Part shown: piece by piece, positions 12,119-24,655 of the stretch
Layout of the letters: every line of letters starts with the position of its first letter
Numbering within the stretch: position 1 is the first letter of the stretch
Source of the DNA: Branchiostoma floridae
Lineage: Eukaryota > Chordata > Leptocardii > Amphioxiformes > Branchiostomatidae
Assembly: GCF_000003815.2 (NCBI RefSeq)
Contig: NC_049984.1
Coordinates: 23,633,002-23,697,001 of the forward strand
Reading direction: 5' to 3'
Length of the DNA: 64,000 nt
Notes under the pieces: model-generated
Told to the model about the DNA's origin: nothing
The model's input: the letters and a program-made list of their open reading frames with translations, nothing else
Database searches by the model: none
Translations under genes and position numbers: made by a program

Positions 12119-12345
12119 GTGTGGTGCATCAGTGACGTCTTGTTGGTGTAAAACCCAAAGGCCTTCGTTCGAAGCCTCTGACATGCTGCCAATTGTGTGT
12201 TCTTGGGAAAGGCATATTACAAGATTCTTTTAGCCTCACGCAAGTGCAAAAATGGGTACCTGACTTCAGTTGGGAGATTAAAAACAGTGGAAGGAGTGGG
12301 CTGATAACAACCTACCTCCCCTAATGCCTCAAAATTGATATTTAA
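12119..12345 (+). mobile_element. SINE family 2, degenerate
   Basis: A decayed head (GTGGTGCATCAGTGACG, CGTTCGAAGCCTC) is followed by TTGTGTGTTCTTGGGAAAGG and AAAAATGGGTACCTGACTTC, the family's body order, then AAAACAGTGGAAGGAGTGG. Confidence 0.6.
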
Positions 12346-13679
12346 CTTTTTTCACTTTTGTTTATTTTATTTACTTATTGGTTGGGCTGTTTAGAATGCA
12401 CAGCCAGGGCTGCCCAATTCGCCATGGGTATTACAAAGGGCTAGCCCTGCTGACAAAAAACAGAGACAATACATATGGAATTTGGACAAGGCACTTATCA
12501 ATAACAGTTTCCTAAGTTCATGAAAAGATAGAAATACAAATTAAAAATAACATTTAACGTTATATATAAATAGTGTAAGACGGCATACATATTACTTATG
12601 ATGCATATTACATATTACGACATGCATATTACTTTTCCTTTTCACTAGCTTCTGTCTTTTGAAATGAATGATCATATGGGCACATTTAAGGATGATGCAA
12701 GCTGAGGTCTTTGGAATTAGAAAATAATACTTGTCTGTCATATAGAATTTTAGCCATTGAATATTTGTCAACAGAATATCATATACACTCTCAGAGCGAT
12801 TCAAGCCACAGCTCGAGCAAATCTACATTCTTTTCCAGACAGTCGTCTGAGTTGAAACAGGCAGTAGCTCCTGGTGTTCTTTTTGGTAAAATTCGCACGC
12901 GACGCGTTCCGCACGCGCCCGGCCTAAAAGCCTTCGAGTAATTGATAATTATCAAAAATCCATTAACACTTTTATGTGAGATGCCTTCTGATCTATTTTC
13001 TTGGCTGCCATCAAGAGCATTTATGGGGTCCGAATCGTAGAGTAAAATCCAGTTCAGCGGCAGCTACCTTTTGGATAATGGTAAAAGTTCCTTCAACATG
13101 CAAGAAGTTTAACTGTTTGGCTGTCTTGGATGCCATGTATCACTGGTTTAAGTAATTTCTTGGAAAATAGAGAGAGTCACAATGGGTTTAAACCCCTAAG
13201 ACCAGGCAATGGTACGACCACTGTCCCACTTAAACGGTAGAAACTGCAGTAATAAGGAAAAAAGTCTTTATTTATCACACAGTCAATCGATATTGCCACT
13301 TACTATGCATGCTGTTAATGATCCAAAGCATCAAAGATGAGTTTAGTAGGTTATCATGGACACAGGGGCTTTTCTTGCCGTCTTGGTCCTCCCCTTTGTA
13401 CATTAAAGGATTTAGGATGGGACAGATTTTGCAAGGCTAATTGCTGAGTGGCCATTTCTTTCACAATTTACAGAATCTCTCTGGAGGCAGGGAGGTAATC
13501 CAAAATGGTTCTCTCCAGGATTTTTTTCACAGCATAGGAGGCATTCTAGCTTGACGCAAACGGCGCATCCCCAATTCTAGAATTTCTATATTCTTCAGAG
13601 ACACAATTTTTCCTAAAATTTGAGGACCAAATCTAACGAAATAAAGCAATTTTTACCTTTGTTACATCACAGCGCAAAT
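12346..13679. other. Unassigned, with a possible LINE tail near 12360-12480
   Basis: On the minus strand this region ends in GGTTGGGC-type sequence and an AATAAGTAAATAAAATAAAC-like tail (about 12359-12382), compatible with a retroelement 3' end. The upstream minus frame (12592-12804) is too diverged to name. Confidence 0.3.
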
Positions 13680-13753
13680 CACAGCGTAGGGGAGACAAAC
13701 CACAGCATATGGGATACAAATCACAGCGTAGGGGATACAAATCACAGCGTAGT
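13680..13753. repeat. 21-bp minisatellite, about 3.5 units
   Basis: CACAGCGTAGGGGATACAAAT-like units start at 13680, 13701, 13722 and 13743 with few changes. Confidence 0.9.
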
Positions 13754-14062
13754 GGCCCCCTACGCTTAACTGCACTGGCGAGAATCCTACCGACTACCAA
13801 AACAAAACAAACAAACAAAACAAATCTCATGAAGTGCTCAGAGCACCAATGACATCAAAATGTTTACATTTAACCATCATAATATTTTACTAACATAAGC
13901 GCAAGATATGCACATTTCTTTTAATTGTATGTAGTCACGATATTTAAAAAAAACTGTATACTTATCAAGTAATGTTGTGGCAAACAGTTGAGCCAGCTCT
14001 GCTTACCTTTACCGTTGTGACGTCATCACAGGAATAGTCTATGTTTATCCTAATTACATACA
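13754..14062. other. No recognisable feature
   Basis: No gene or repeat recognised apart from a short AAAC/AAAT-rich stretch near 13800. Confidence 0.5.
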
Positions 14063-14708
14063 CCCCGTTCATACTGGGATTCGCGTATCCGGATATATCC
14101 CGTTTCGCGGTGAATCCGGATTCGCGAACCCTGGTATAAACGGTCCGAATCCGGATCTTTATGGGATATATCCGGATATGCCGAATCCACATCTGGAGGT
14201 GGATTTATCCGGATTCGCTGTGGGTTGAACCCTGGTGTGAACACAATAGGATTCACGTATCCGGATTCGCTGTTGGATCTGACGTCAAACTTAACTCTTA
14301 AGTAGCGTTTGCTTGGTGTAGCATGGTAAGGATGAGGCAACGGGCTGCGTCGTAGGTGTTGTCACCTGGCAGGTACGAACACCTGTTCTAAAGAACATTC
14401 TAGAACGGTCAGTTAAGAATAAACGGTCATTTCTAAATTTTTTTAGTACGGCGTGAAGACATGCACTTGTATCCGTGCAAAAACGTTATTTCCTTCTTTC
14501 AAGTACACCAAAGCAAACGCTACTTAAAAGTTACGTTTGACGTCACCAAGCAGCATCACATGGTGTAATTAGGATATATCCAGATCTGTTTTGGACACGA
14601 ACAATCATATCCGGATTCGACTAACCCTGGTATGAACGCAAATGGATATATCTGGATTGACGCCGTATCTGGATATATCCTGATACGCGAGCCCTAGTAT
14701 GAACGGGG
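14063..14708. mobile_element. 646-bp inverted-repeat transposon relic
   Basis: Left end CCCCGTTCATACTGGGATTC matches the complement of the right end, ...GTATGAACGGGG. The arms continue with several copies of ATCCGGATATATCC and ATCCGGATTCG. A second, inner inverted pair surrounds the centre (TGACGTCAAAC with AAGTAGCGTTTGCTTGGTG near 14280, its complement near 14510). Arg/Ile-rich minus-strand open frames here reflect the repeated words. Non-autonomous; superfamily not assigned. Confidence 0.8.
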
Positions 14709-17189
14709 CATTAATAGCAGGAACTGAGAGCTGGAAGTATGTGTATTTCTATGGTTCGATGTTCAATAACATCAGAAAAATGTGCAATTTTATGTTGACG
14801 AATTATGTTTATTGAATGATACAATTCTTGTTACAGATAATATTATGATATTATACCTCGTGTTATAGACACTTTAAATTATACAATGAGTCAAGGAGGG
14901 TTGAATAAACGTCGTGTAAATTTGTTACTTTTGATGTACAAGACGACGTGGTAGACAGAACGCTAATGTAATACTATTGACAAGATTAATGATATGCCGC
15001 TTAATAGATTGTGCCCCCACCTCAAGCACGATTGTCATTATATGGATTGATATTAATGGTTTACAGAATTAGCGGGTGGCCTGGTTATATAGTCAATAAT
15101 AACATCTAGGATGAGTTCGTCTGGCATGGTTAATCTGGACACCAGCTGGCATGAATATTATCCATAGCCGACTTCTGCTATCATCTTCTTTAAAGCCGTG
15201 CTCACACGTGCGTATGAGATGCGTATGGAATTCTTAACCTCTACCAGGCTCCATAGGCCGCTAGGAAAACAGCATAGATTGGAGAAATATAGACACATAT
15301 CATGTAAGATGGGCTTGCTGTCCAAGAAGTATGCTGTGCGACCAGCTATATCTTCTGGCGTTTTATCTGCTATATTTGTCCAATTTCCATTATTTTTTCA
15401 ACGACCTGTTGAGCCTAATAGCGACTAAGACTTCCATACGTGTGAACAAACTTATCGCAGGAGCGTATATGTCAAATCCGTGTAAGGACATTTTTTCATA
15501 CGTAGTCGTACGCAGAAGACGCACCTCATCGTTTTGTGCAATTTCCATGTAATGAGCCTTACTGTGCGTATGCCTGCGTACCTAAAACTGATACAAAACG
15601 GTCCCCTTGTCACCATTGTTCCATTATTGTCATTTCGTTCTTTCCTTTTCTTTTCCTCCTTTTTCCTATTAAGCCTCCGAATATAGGGTCCTAGTTGTAT
15701 ACAAACATTTCATCCGTTTACATATAAAAACTGTCTTGAACACCGCATGCTTTAGATATTTTATTCCTCCATTTTATTACACACTTGATACGTCCATCGC
15801 GTGTCTTATTTCTCCAGGGAATGTAGTGTGAATGTCCCTGATACAAGAGAAATTCAATTTAGTGAGAAAAAAGATAGTATCTTCGAGTATCATCCACCCA
15901 GCCTTTCGACTAAACGTCTACAAATCCAGTGGTGTTGTCGTCAGCACTTTCTATAGTCGGTGCTACTCATTCGCTATCTCATCAACGCAGCCATCTTTGT
16001 TTTTAATGGCCTGGCCGTGGGCAATGGTCGACTGTTAATTTGCTGATACGGGATTGTCACACTTAATGAAGGTCGACGACCTCGTCCCTCCTGCCCTGAA
16101 TACGTGACTTCATGTATCAGAAATCTTGTCCCTAGAACCCGGATTCAGACAAGTCATCTGCCACGTGCCGTAATGATTTCGTTTTGCGTATCATGTGATG
16201 TCGCTCAGTGGCATTAAGAATGAACTAAAGAGTTAGAGCATATCAAAGATACGTTGCTTTGTTACAGACGAAAGCATATCGTTCAAAGTATTTTCTTGAT
16301 CTTGGACAAGTTCAAACACCAGAAGGTAATAGCTTATGATGGTCTCAGTACGATCCTGATCAAAGTTGAAAGACCAGCTGTGCTCAAGGACTTTACGTTA
16401 TAATATCTTCATGGTCTTTGTTTCCTTGACGACAAGGTCAAACAACAAAGGGTAACAGGTGTGTGTGATCTTATTATGATCGAGATGAAAATTGACAGAC
16501 CTGATCTTCTCAAGGACATATAATGTTATGAAGGAAACTTTGAAAATGTTTCCTTTCAAGAAATGTAAGGGCGTCTAAGGGCACTGTTTTTCTCCGTTGT
16601 TTCTCCGGTTTTAGACTTTGGTAAACAATGTTTCGAGATTTGTCGCTGTAGCTCAACCAGTATACTTACTGTCGACCTTGTACCACAAGACGCTACAAGC
16701 TTAACAATTATCAATGATTCGATACATTAAATATTCTAATCTGTATACTTATGGAGTGTAATAGAATCACTGACAGAATTTAGAAAAAAAAAACATTAGA
16801 AGTTAGAACCCACATTTGAACGTTTTGTCTTCATTTTTAAACAGTTCGAATTACTAGTATTTCTATTTGATGTATTTGGTATACGTAGATACCTACCAAA
16901 GGTTGATATCTAAATAAGAGAAATCACGAAAATGTATTGATATTCTTTTTATATGCATTTTTGCCCACTTTTGAGAATTTGTGAAGAGGACTCGATACCA
17001 TAACGCATGTTTGAAAATAGACATAACCTAACGTTTGTTTTCATATACCCTCTGAATGGTCAACCACAACTAAAGCTTTGTCAAAAACACTTATGTCCAT
17101 GGTTTATATCATATCATAATGATATGTCAACAACAGCTGCATAAGCTTTATGATATACATTGAAAGGAATAGGTTAATATATTTTCTGT
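14709..17189. other. No recognisable gene; weak duplications only
   Basis: A weak two-unit repeat spans about 16310-16515 (AAGGTCAAACAACA / AAGTTCAAACACC, CTCAAGGAC twice). Head-like SINE family 1 words lie at 16645-16665 without a body. CACACGTGCGTATG near 15205 and CCATACGTGTGAAC near 15432 hint at a decayed inverted element. Confidence 0.4.
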
Positions 17190-17610
17190 TCAGTTCCCAT
17201 GACAGCGTTTGGGCCCTATGACGGCTTTACTTGGAACTGCAGGGGAGGATTTTGCTTCACACTTTGAAAGAGAATAACTCAAGAAGCGGTTGTCAGACCG
17301 TCATGATTTTCGGTTTTTATTTTTTCCTATTCAAGTCCCATGATAGCGTTGGGGCCCTATGGCGGCTTTTTGTAGAACTGCTGGGGCTGATTTTTGTCCA
17401 CACTTTGAAAGAGAATAACTCGAAAATCGGTTGACAGACCTTACCGTCATGATTTTCGGTATGCATTTTTTCCTACTTCCACGGTAATGTTTGGGCCCTT
17501 TGGCGGCTTTTCTTGGAACTGCAGGGGTGGCCGATTTTGTTTTACACTTTGAAAGACAATCACTCGAGAAGCGGTTGACAGACAGTCATGATCTTCAGTA
17601 CGGTTTCCCC
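17190..17610. repeat. Three-unit tandem array, period 141 bp
   Basis: GGGCCCT occurs at 17211, 17352 and 17493, an exact 141-bp spacing. Shared words are GGCGGCTTTT, GAACTGCAGGGG, CACACTTTGAAAGAGAATAA and GTCATGATTTTCGG. Confidence 0.9.
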
Positions 17611-18004
17611 CAATCAGTTCAAACGACAGCGATACACACTGCCATGTGATCTCACCGTTCGCGCGTGCACGTACCACCCGGGTACACGTGCATGCCGGGT
17701 ATTATGATCATTAATGAGGTCGAGTCGATGTAGAAATCCGGTCTGCTCCTCCCGAGAGCTCCAGTCTATCCCGGGTGCCTGGCGGGTAACGGTCACCTCT
17801 GTCCGCTCTCTCTCTCTCTCACTACAACCCTATCACCAATGCGCTACCGACAACCTCCCGTCAACATAGCCCCATCACAGCCACTAGACGATTCTCGTAG
17901 CAGGTACGTTTCTTATAATTGTGTCCGTACTTTAGGTAACTGGGATTCATGTGAACAATATTTGATTACTTTTTTATGTTAAGAAGGTCATATTTTTGAT
18001 TGTC
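17611..18004. other. No recognisable feature
   Basis: A short CT tract lies at 17803-17820. No gene recognised. Confidence 0.5.
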
Positions 18005-18150
18005 GTTTGTTTATCTCTTTGCGTGTCTGTTGGCAGCATAAGTCGAAAAGCTGTGGATGGATGTTTATGATATTTGGTAGGTGGTAAGGGGTCGGGAAAA
18101 CGATGTCGAAGTTGATAATGGTCCTCTTACTCTTAGCTTCTTCTTACTTG
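18005..18150 (+). repeat. Dispersed repeat R1, partial copy
   Basis: AAGCTGTGGATGGATGTTTA, TGATATTTGGTAGGTGG and GGGTCGGGAAAACGATG are R1 words shared with copies at 22637, 24660, 36640, 38630 and 60540. Confidence 0.7.
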
Positions 18151-18940
18151 TTTTGCTTTCATTTATCAGTCGACTGACCGATATCGTAGGATATATTCAA
18201 CGCAAATCGGCATAGTTAGAATGTAACGTCGTCAAATGTTCTACTCGTATACTCATATGTCAGTTTTGCTATGTCTATTGCTGCCTTGGTTCCGTCTTGC
18301 TTCATCAGCGTTGTAAATTACCCAAAAAAATCATATAAAATCACCATAACGTGCCAAAAACTTTCCTATGGATGGGAATTACTTTTTCGTCCGCCACTCG
18401 TCTCCAGACGACTCTCTTGTAGCTTTTCAAGAGCCTTTGTACAAAATAGCGTTTTTAAAGGGTCGACAAAAATAACCCATACGTTAGATGCTCAATTTTT
18501 CAAGCAGCTGTCTTATCTCCTCAACTAAAACAGATGTACGTATATATTTCGCTATCAGTGTCGCAATATCAGATGACTCTGGTTTTTATACGGAAGGGGA
18601 TACATTTTGTTATACCGATAATGGTTGGTTAACCAAACACCCGTGTACAGTCAACTGGTGAGTATTCTTACTTCTCTAGCGTTTTTTTTCTCTCCTGTCG
18701 ATTTGACAGATGAGAAGGCAGACAGACATTTGCCTGTTTGCCTGACCTGCACATGACTTTCTATGGTGAAGGAGGGGTGTGCAATTCCTTCTCCACCCTC
18801 TCGTCTATTGGAGCACTAAGTCTCACAGGGGCAACTAACGCAGCGGTAGGAATCATCCGCACAACAGCATATGTCGGCATCAAGTCGTGCAGACCAAAAT
18901 CTATGTTTGCGTTTAGCTTGAAACAGCTTGTACAGCTTGA
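18151..18940. other. No recognisable feature
   Basis: No gene recognised; the frame at 18271-18528 has no domain. Confidence 0.5.
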
Positions 18941-19162
18941 AGGGCGCGGTCACACGTAGGTCGTTCGACCGTCGTACGATTTTGATGATAGGATTCTTAA
19001 GCAGGCAGTGACAGAGCCAACCACCTCACAACGATCCAAGACAGAGTTTTGTGCAGCATGACAGCTGAACATTGTAGGACACATGCATGGCTGTCCTAAA
19101 AAATGCCCCATGTAAGTTAGCGGTCGTAGGACGATCGCACCAACTATGTAAACGCACCTTTA
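18941..19162. mobile_element. Probable short inverted-repeat element
   Basis: Left end AGGGCGCGGTCACACGTAGG with CGACCGTCGTACGAT; the right end read in complement is AGGTGCGTTTACATAG with CGATCGTCCTACGACCG. The arms are imperfect. No target duplication resolved. Confidence 0.5.
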
Positions 19163-19779
19163 AACAATCTTACTTTAATCATAATAAATGTCGTCTCTGG
19201 GAAAGACACAAAATAAGTCCCTTTGCAAGGCGGTGCCTTCACTTAGTGGTTTTGATAGCGGCAAAATTGCACATCGGCTTGCCTGTGGTGCGACTGTCAT
19301 GTACAAGTCAGCTTTAGCTAAATCTTTCTCGAGCCTCTTTATAACTTTGCTAAACGGGAACCTAAGTCAAGACAGGAAATTTTTTACTATTTTTGTCGTA
19401 TCATGCTTCTTTAAAACGTTAGGTTGCAAAGGCGGGTTTAGACCATTATTACTCCACTGGTAATGATACACTGCATGCACGACGTCCAGTCCAAATAAGA
19501 ATCCCTTATCATGCCTATATATCGTAAAGAAGACAGTGTCTAGACCTAAAATACGTGGTATTCAAACATCATCAAGTAACAGAAAGACACCATATCCATC
19601 ATTTTTCTCTACAACCTGTTTTCCCCGAAGCCACTTGAGCCTAAAGCATTGATGTTGGAAAAAGCACGCTTGTGCAGTTAGGCTTCTTATGTTGGTTGGT
19701 ATATCATTTCCGGGGTATTTACGTATGACGCAGCCTGTGTCCTTGGTGATGTATGTAAGGTTTTTATACCGACTAATAG
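19163..19779. other. No recognisable feature
   Basis: No gene or repeat recognised. Confidence 0.5.
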
Positions 19780-20870
19780 CTGGAGGCACCAAGTCTTGGC
19801 GCGTTGCCTTCCGCTTTTCTTTGTGATTTCCGGGCATCGCTGCCTTCTGATCTTGTTGAAAAGGTTTATCTATGACTGACAGGTGTAGCGGACGGATAGG
19901 TAATCCAGTTGTGCTTGTTGTTCATCACATTTTACGTCAGGTATAGTACAATTATATATCATTAAGTACATCGAATATACCGAGTCATAGCGTACTGCCT
20001 TCCCCTGCACTGTGCTCTTTCTGTCACCAGCAATGCTTTCGGATTATTGGTCGAAAAGGGTTTATCTATAATCATGATTGACAGCAGTAGTGGACGGATT
20101 GACGACCCAATTTTGCACATTCTTTATCGCATTTACGTCAGTCATAGTACACATAATCAAATATACCAATTTATGGCGTACTTTCCTCCCCTTTGCTGTG
20201 CTCTTTGTATCATCACCGCTTTGTGATTTAGTAAGAAAGATGTGTCTATGACTGACAAGAGTGGCGAATGGATGAATAATCCAGTTGTGTATGTTGTTCG
20301 TCAAATCAACGTCAGATATAGTATAACATATTAGCATGTGGTCATGGCGTACTACCTTTCCTTTTACTGTGTGCTGTCTGTCACCAATGTTTTGGGATTA
20401 GGTCGGAAAGGAATTATGTATGATCATGATTGGCAGCAGTAGTGGACGGATTGACGACCCAATTTTGCACATTCTTTATCGCATTTACGTCAGTCATAGT
20501 ACACATAAATCAAATATACCAATTTATGGCGTACTTTCTTCCCCTTTGCTCTTCTCTTTCTATCATCACCGCTTTGTGATTTAGTAAGATAGAGGTATCT
20601 ATGACTGACATGTACAAGAGTGGCGGATGGATAGATAATCCAGTTGTGCATGTTGTTCGTCAATTGAAATTAACGTCAAATATAGTATAAGACATAAGCA
20701 TATAGTCATGGCGTACTACCGTTCCCCTTACTGTGTGCTGTCTGTCACCAATGTTTTGGGATTAGGTCAGAAAGCGCTCTGTATGATTGACAGTAGTAGC
20801 GGACGAATTGATAATCCAATTATGCAAGTTCATCACATTTTACATCAGGTATATTGCATCAAATATACAT
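19780..20870. repeat. Six-unit tandem array with a 342-353-bp higher-order period
   Basis: GA(C/T)TGAC-type markers lie at 19874, 20086, 20250, 20428, 20603 and 20785. Units 2 and 4 (20086, 20428) are nearly identical (ATTGACGACCCAATTTTGCA, TTTATCGCATTTACGTCAGT). Units 3 and 5 share GGATAATCCAGTTGTG-like and TGTTGTTCGTCAA words. Units 1 and 6 share TTCATCACATTTTAC. The A-B pair was therefore duplicated as a dimer. Confidence 0.9.
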
Positions 20871-21317
20871 CGTGACTTGTGAGGTGCGCGGACTAATCTG
20901 ATGCCCCTATATGTAATCAATCCCCCCGGGCACATCACTCATGCGATTACAAGGTGTTCGAGCTCACGAATCGTTTTTCACATGTTGTCGCGAAAACGAA
21001 GTGTTGCTGTGTGACCCATCTAGGTACGGTACAGCAATATATCGATTAAGTATGCTTTCTGTAAAATACAGACCATATTATTATAAATGAACAATGATCT
21101 AACTATTGGTAATATACATCGTTTACAATTGCATATTTGACCGAAAAAAAATATTTCTCACTGACTGGTAATACTCCAAACCCACTAGATCTAGATCTGC
21201 TACTTCAAAAATTTGACAGAGCAAAATTCATAGACACAGACACAGACCCAAAATCATTAGATTATGTGTTTTGTTGTCATTTTTGGCCAGATGTTTACAC
21301 TTTGTATGATGTTTCAA
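20871..21317. other. No recognisable feature
   Basis: No gene or repeat recognised. Confidence 0.5.
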
Positions 21318-21546
21318 GCCCTCTCACTGCACTTGCGTCAAGCTTGCGTCACTGCGGGGTTCGTTCACTGCGTCACTGTTTTGTTATTTTCTCCTATTTT
21401 CTATAATTTAGATATTGCGTAATACGTAAAAGTATGACTTAGAAGACGACAAAATCCTCGGAAATTCGTTCTTTATCTCTGAAATTCGTTGAGTATCTTT
21501 CGAACCCCGCAGTGACGCAAGCTTGACGCAAGTGCAGTGATAGGGC
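21318..21546. mobile_element. MITE family M1, copy 1
   Basis: Ends: GCCCTCTCACTGCACTTGCG and, in complement on the right, GCCCTATCACTGCACTTGCG. Each is followed inward by CACTGCGGGGTTCG. The core has TTAGATATTGCGTAATACGT in reverse relation to the other copies. Copies at 26262, 37581 and 59350 share the CACTGCACTTG arms and the ACGTATTACGCAATAT core. Confidence 0.8.
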
Positions 21547-22402
21547 ACCTTTAGGTCGCAGCGAGGTTGCAGCGCGATCGCCATCATTACCCTTTGAGTC
21601 GGCGCAACGTTGTCGACTTTCGGCCACGTTGACGACGTTTTCCAAGAAGCATAAAGCGAACCAAAAGAGCACCGACGTTAACAAAAATATGCAAGCCACG
21701 CACGTAGATGGGATTTCTAGCTCCAAAAATATATCAACCAAGTAAAACCAAGTCCAGCTATAAAAGCGAAGGAGAGAATTTCCTGTGAAAAATTTGTACT
21801 GTATGCTACAGCACCGTAGCTTAGGAAGAGTTCACGGTTCAAGGGAGAAGAAATACGAGGTCGGATTTTTGTAATATATATGATTACGCAGCCACTGTCA
21901 GTCGTTCGGATGCGTGGGTTTTTCCAAAGCTGAAGGCGGACATAGCTTCGGTCAATGTAGTTAGATGTTGGGGACGTGTCTTTCCTGTTTACTCTACAAA
22001 ACCCCACTTATCATAGACAAAAGTGGGACACTTCGTCTTCCACTGCTTCGAAAAACGAAGTCAAAGCTTCTATTACAGCTTCGTAGTGGTTCCTAACTGA
22101 ATATTCACTTGTTACCTCCTTGTATTGTCGCCATACCGTTTTCACTCTGGAGGTTATGTGAAGGATATCTCAAGAACCGCTGAAAGGTTTGCAATGGTTT
22201 TTGGTAGACTCACTATTACGGCAAACTCCCTTCCACAGCAAACTCCCTTCATCGGCAAACCCCCTTTCCCGGCACAAGAGAACATAGCCAACGTTGAAAA
22301 TCGCAAACCAACGCACCCCCCCCCCCAAAAAGCCCCTTTTCCAAAGACTGCAACGGAGGTTAACCTCCTCTGCGAAAACAAATGGTGGCTGCTAGTTAGC
22401 GA
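21547..22402. other. Unassigned; start resembles an end of the 51-52 kb element
   Basis: TTAGGTCGCAGCGAGG with GCAGCGCGATCGCC (21551-21582) is, in complement, similar to the left end of the element at 51027. No gene recognised in the rest. Confidence 0.4.
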
Positions 22403-23620
22403 TGAACCAAAAACAAAGCAGTCAGTCTATTTGTTTGATAGATGTATAGGTTTTAATGCAGTGTCCCTTGGGTGATTAAGCCAACAAATTAGCGCTCCGT
22501 TCCAGCAAGCCAATTAACCAAACCAGCGGTCCATCATTCAGGATGTTTACGATCAGTCCATCATTGCACATTATTGTTTACGGTGCATCATTGACAGCAA
22601 GGCCTCTCAATAGAAACGTTTCGCAACTTTCTTTTTTACCTCCATGAAAAATGGAGGTATTGTTTTTGGTGTGTCTCTTTGTGTGTGTGTAATTGTTTCC
22701 GGATATTTGTGGTCAACATAACATTACAACTTCTGGATGGATTGTTATGATGTTTGGTATGTGGATAGGCGCTGGTAAGACCAAGGTCATGGTCGATTTT
22801 TTCGCCCCTGGTATGTGACCTTGGTACTGCAGTAGAACCTCTGATTTTTGCATCTTTTGTTATCATAGTTGATAGTAGTTCTGGTTAAAAACAGTCAGTA
22901 ATACTAGTGTGGGGGTTGGGAATCCAAAGATATGGTTTAATAAATCAGAAATATTTATCAAACGCCAGTATGTCCATGTCGTACCTTTACATGAGGCTGC
23001 TTTGGAATTTTTGTATTATTCCGAATCATTGGATAGTTGGATCCATATGAGGGACCTCACTGAAGTCGCTTCTTCTTGACCAAAAAAGATATCAACCACC
23101 CAAAACTCGTGAATCTGAACCAAAGCTCCATCTGTTTGATAGATGAATAGGTTTTAATGCAGTGTCCCTTGGGTGATTAAGCCAACAAATTAGCGTACCG
23201 TTCCAGAAAGCCAATTAGCCAAATCAGCGGCCCATCGTTCACGTTGTTATTACGATCAGTCCATCATTGCACATTATTGTTTACGGTGCATCGTTGACAG
23301 TAATAAATAAGGTCTCTGCAAAATAAAAGTTTCGCACTTATCTTTTTTACCCCCATGAAAAATATTGTTTTTGGTGTGTCTGTGTGTGTGTGTGTCATTG
23401 TTTCCGGATATTTGTGGTCAGCATAACTTAAGAACCTCTAGATGGATTGTAGTCATATTTGGTGTAGTCGTATTTCGGGCCCCCTACTCTGTGATTTTGG
23501 CACTACAGCAGAACTTCCGATCTTTATATCGTTTGTTATAGTCATGCTTTTTTTTGTTGTGTTTAAATTTTTTTTCTGCTTGAAAACAGTCAGTAATGCT
23601 AGCGTGGCGGTTTGGAATCT
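22403..23620. repeat. 701-bp direct segmental duplication containing R1 copies
   Basis: GGTTTTAATGCAGTGTCCCT is at 22449 and 23150. Both copies go on through TGATTAAGCCAACAAATTAG, GATCAGTCCATCATTGCACA, TTTGTGGTCA and AAACAGTCAGTAAT. Each contains an R1 element (starts about 22637 and 23347). The copies differ by scattered substitutions and small indels; the second lost half of the R1 start hairpin. Confidence 0.9.
22637..22865 (+). repeat. Dispersed repeat R1 with intact start hairpin
   Basis: It starts with an inverted repeat, ACCTCCATGAAAAATGGAGG, then TATTGTTTTTGGTGTGTC, CTGGATGGATTGTTATGATG, TTTGGTATGTGG and GGTACTGCAGTAGAACCTC. The hairpin is found only where the R1 5' end survives. Confidence 0.7.
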
Positions 23621-24655
23621 ACAGTTGAAGAAAGGCATGTTTGAATGAATCAGAAAACACACACACACAAACACATACACGAACGAGCGCTGCCGGAAAC
23701 ATAACCTTTTTTGGCAAAGGTGATAAAGTGACGAGCGTAGTCCTATCAGTGAGCCTGTTAAAACTAATAACTTATCACCAGCGAACTGCATACAGCATAA
23801 TCAAAGTTGGCCCATAAAACTTTTGCCTAGGTGAGTCCTATTTCGCTACTCGCGTACTAAGACATACATTATTCCCCTGATATATAAAGATAAGATACAA
23901 GATGAATGATAATTATAATTTCAGCTGTTACAATCATGGCGAAACCGTTGAAGCGTTTTCAAACATAACCATTACGCGAGATTGTTACTTGGCATGTGAG
24001 TCTTTACAACGCTATTTTCATTTATTATTCCGTAGGTATATCTACTGAAAATACACTCTGTCAAGTCATATTTCAGCGTTGCCCAAACAGTACTATAAAA
24101 GTGTAAAGCCCCATTTACAAATCAAGAATTTAGGTCGGCCGACGTGTTGCCGAGCTCTACATAGCAATTTGAATGACCTTCGACCTGGCGATTGTAAACG
24201 CGGGCTTCGGACGATTGTTAGCAGCTCGGTCGACGTTCGCGGGTTTCCCCTACCAAAAGACAAATACAGCTCCATGCAAGAGGTGCCTCCAACACGTTGC
24301 AGCAGCCGCATCAATCAGATGGGTACCTACTGGCTGCACTTTAAGGTGAATCATATGGCGTGCAGTACTGAAGTGAAGTGAAAGGTCCAATTTCCCCGCC
24401 TGCGAAGTACTCAAGGCCCACTATCTTTCATCAGTGAGTGGGAAGTTTTTCTGTATGAAGACAAGTGTAACACCTACGGTTACACGATCTGAAACGCCTA
24501 TCTGAAGCGTATATCTGAAATGTACGTCTGACTTGTAAGCCTAAGGGACTTAGGGAATTTATAGTGGTGTCTGGTTTATCATATTCCTCCGGATGTTATG
24601 TTTTCGGTTTTGCTACGTTGATGTGACTATGCATGAATGTGTGCCTGTATGCGTG
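23621..24655. other. No recognisable feature
   Basis: A short CA tract lies at about 23657. The frames at 24079-24381 (+) and 24093-24314 (-) overlap each other and have no domain. Confidence 0.5.

Noticed and set aside
12592-12804. Possible LINE coding remnant on the minus strand
   Set aside because: Downstream tail looks retroelement-like, but the protein has no motif I can name.
13965-14340. Two overlapping Arg/Ile-rich minus-strand frames
   Set aside because: They follow the reiterated ATCCGGAT words of the inverted-repeat element at 14063-14708.
15185-15600. Possible inverted-repeat element with CACACGTGCGTATG and CCATACGTGTGAAC
   Set aside because: Complementarity is short and the outer ends cannot be placed.
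16640-16670. Possible additional SINE family 1 head
   Set aside because: Only about 25 bp match; no body or tail follows.
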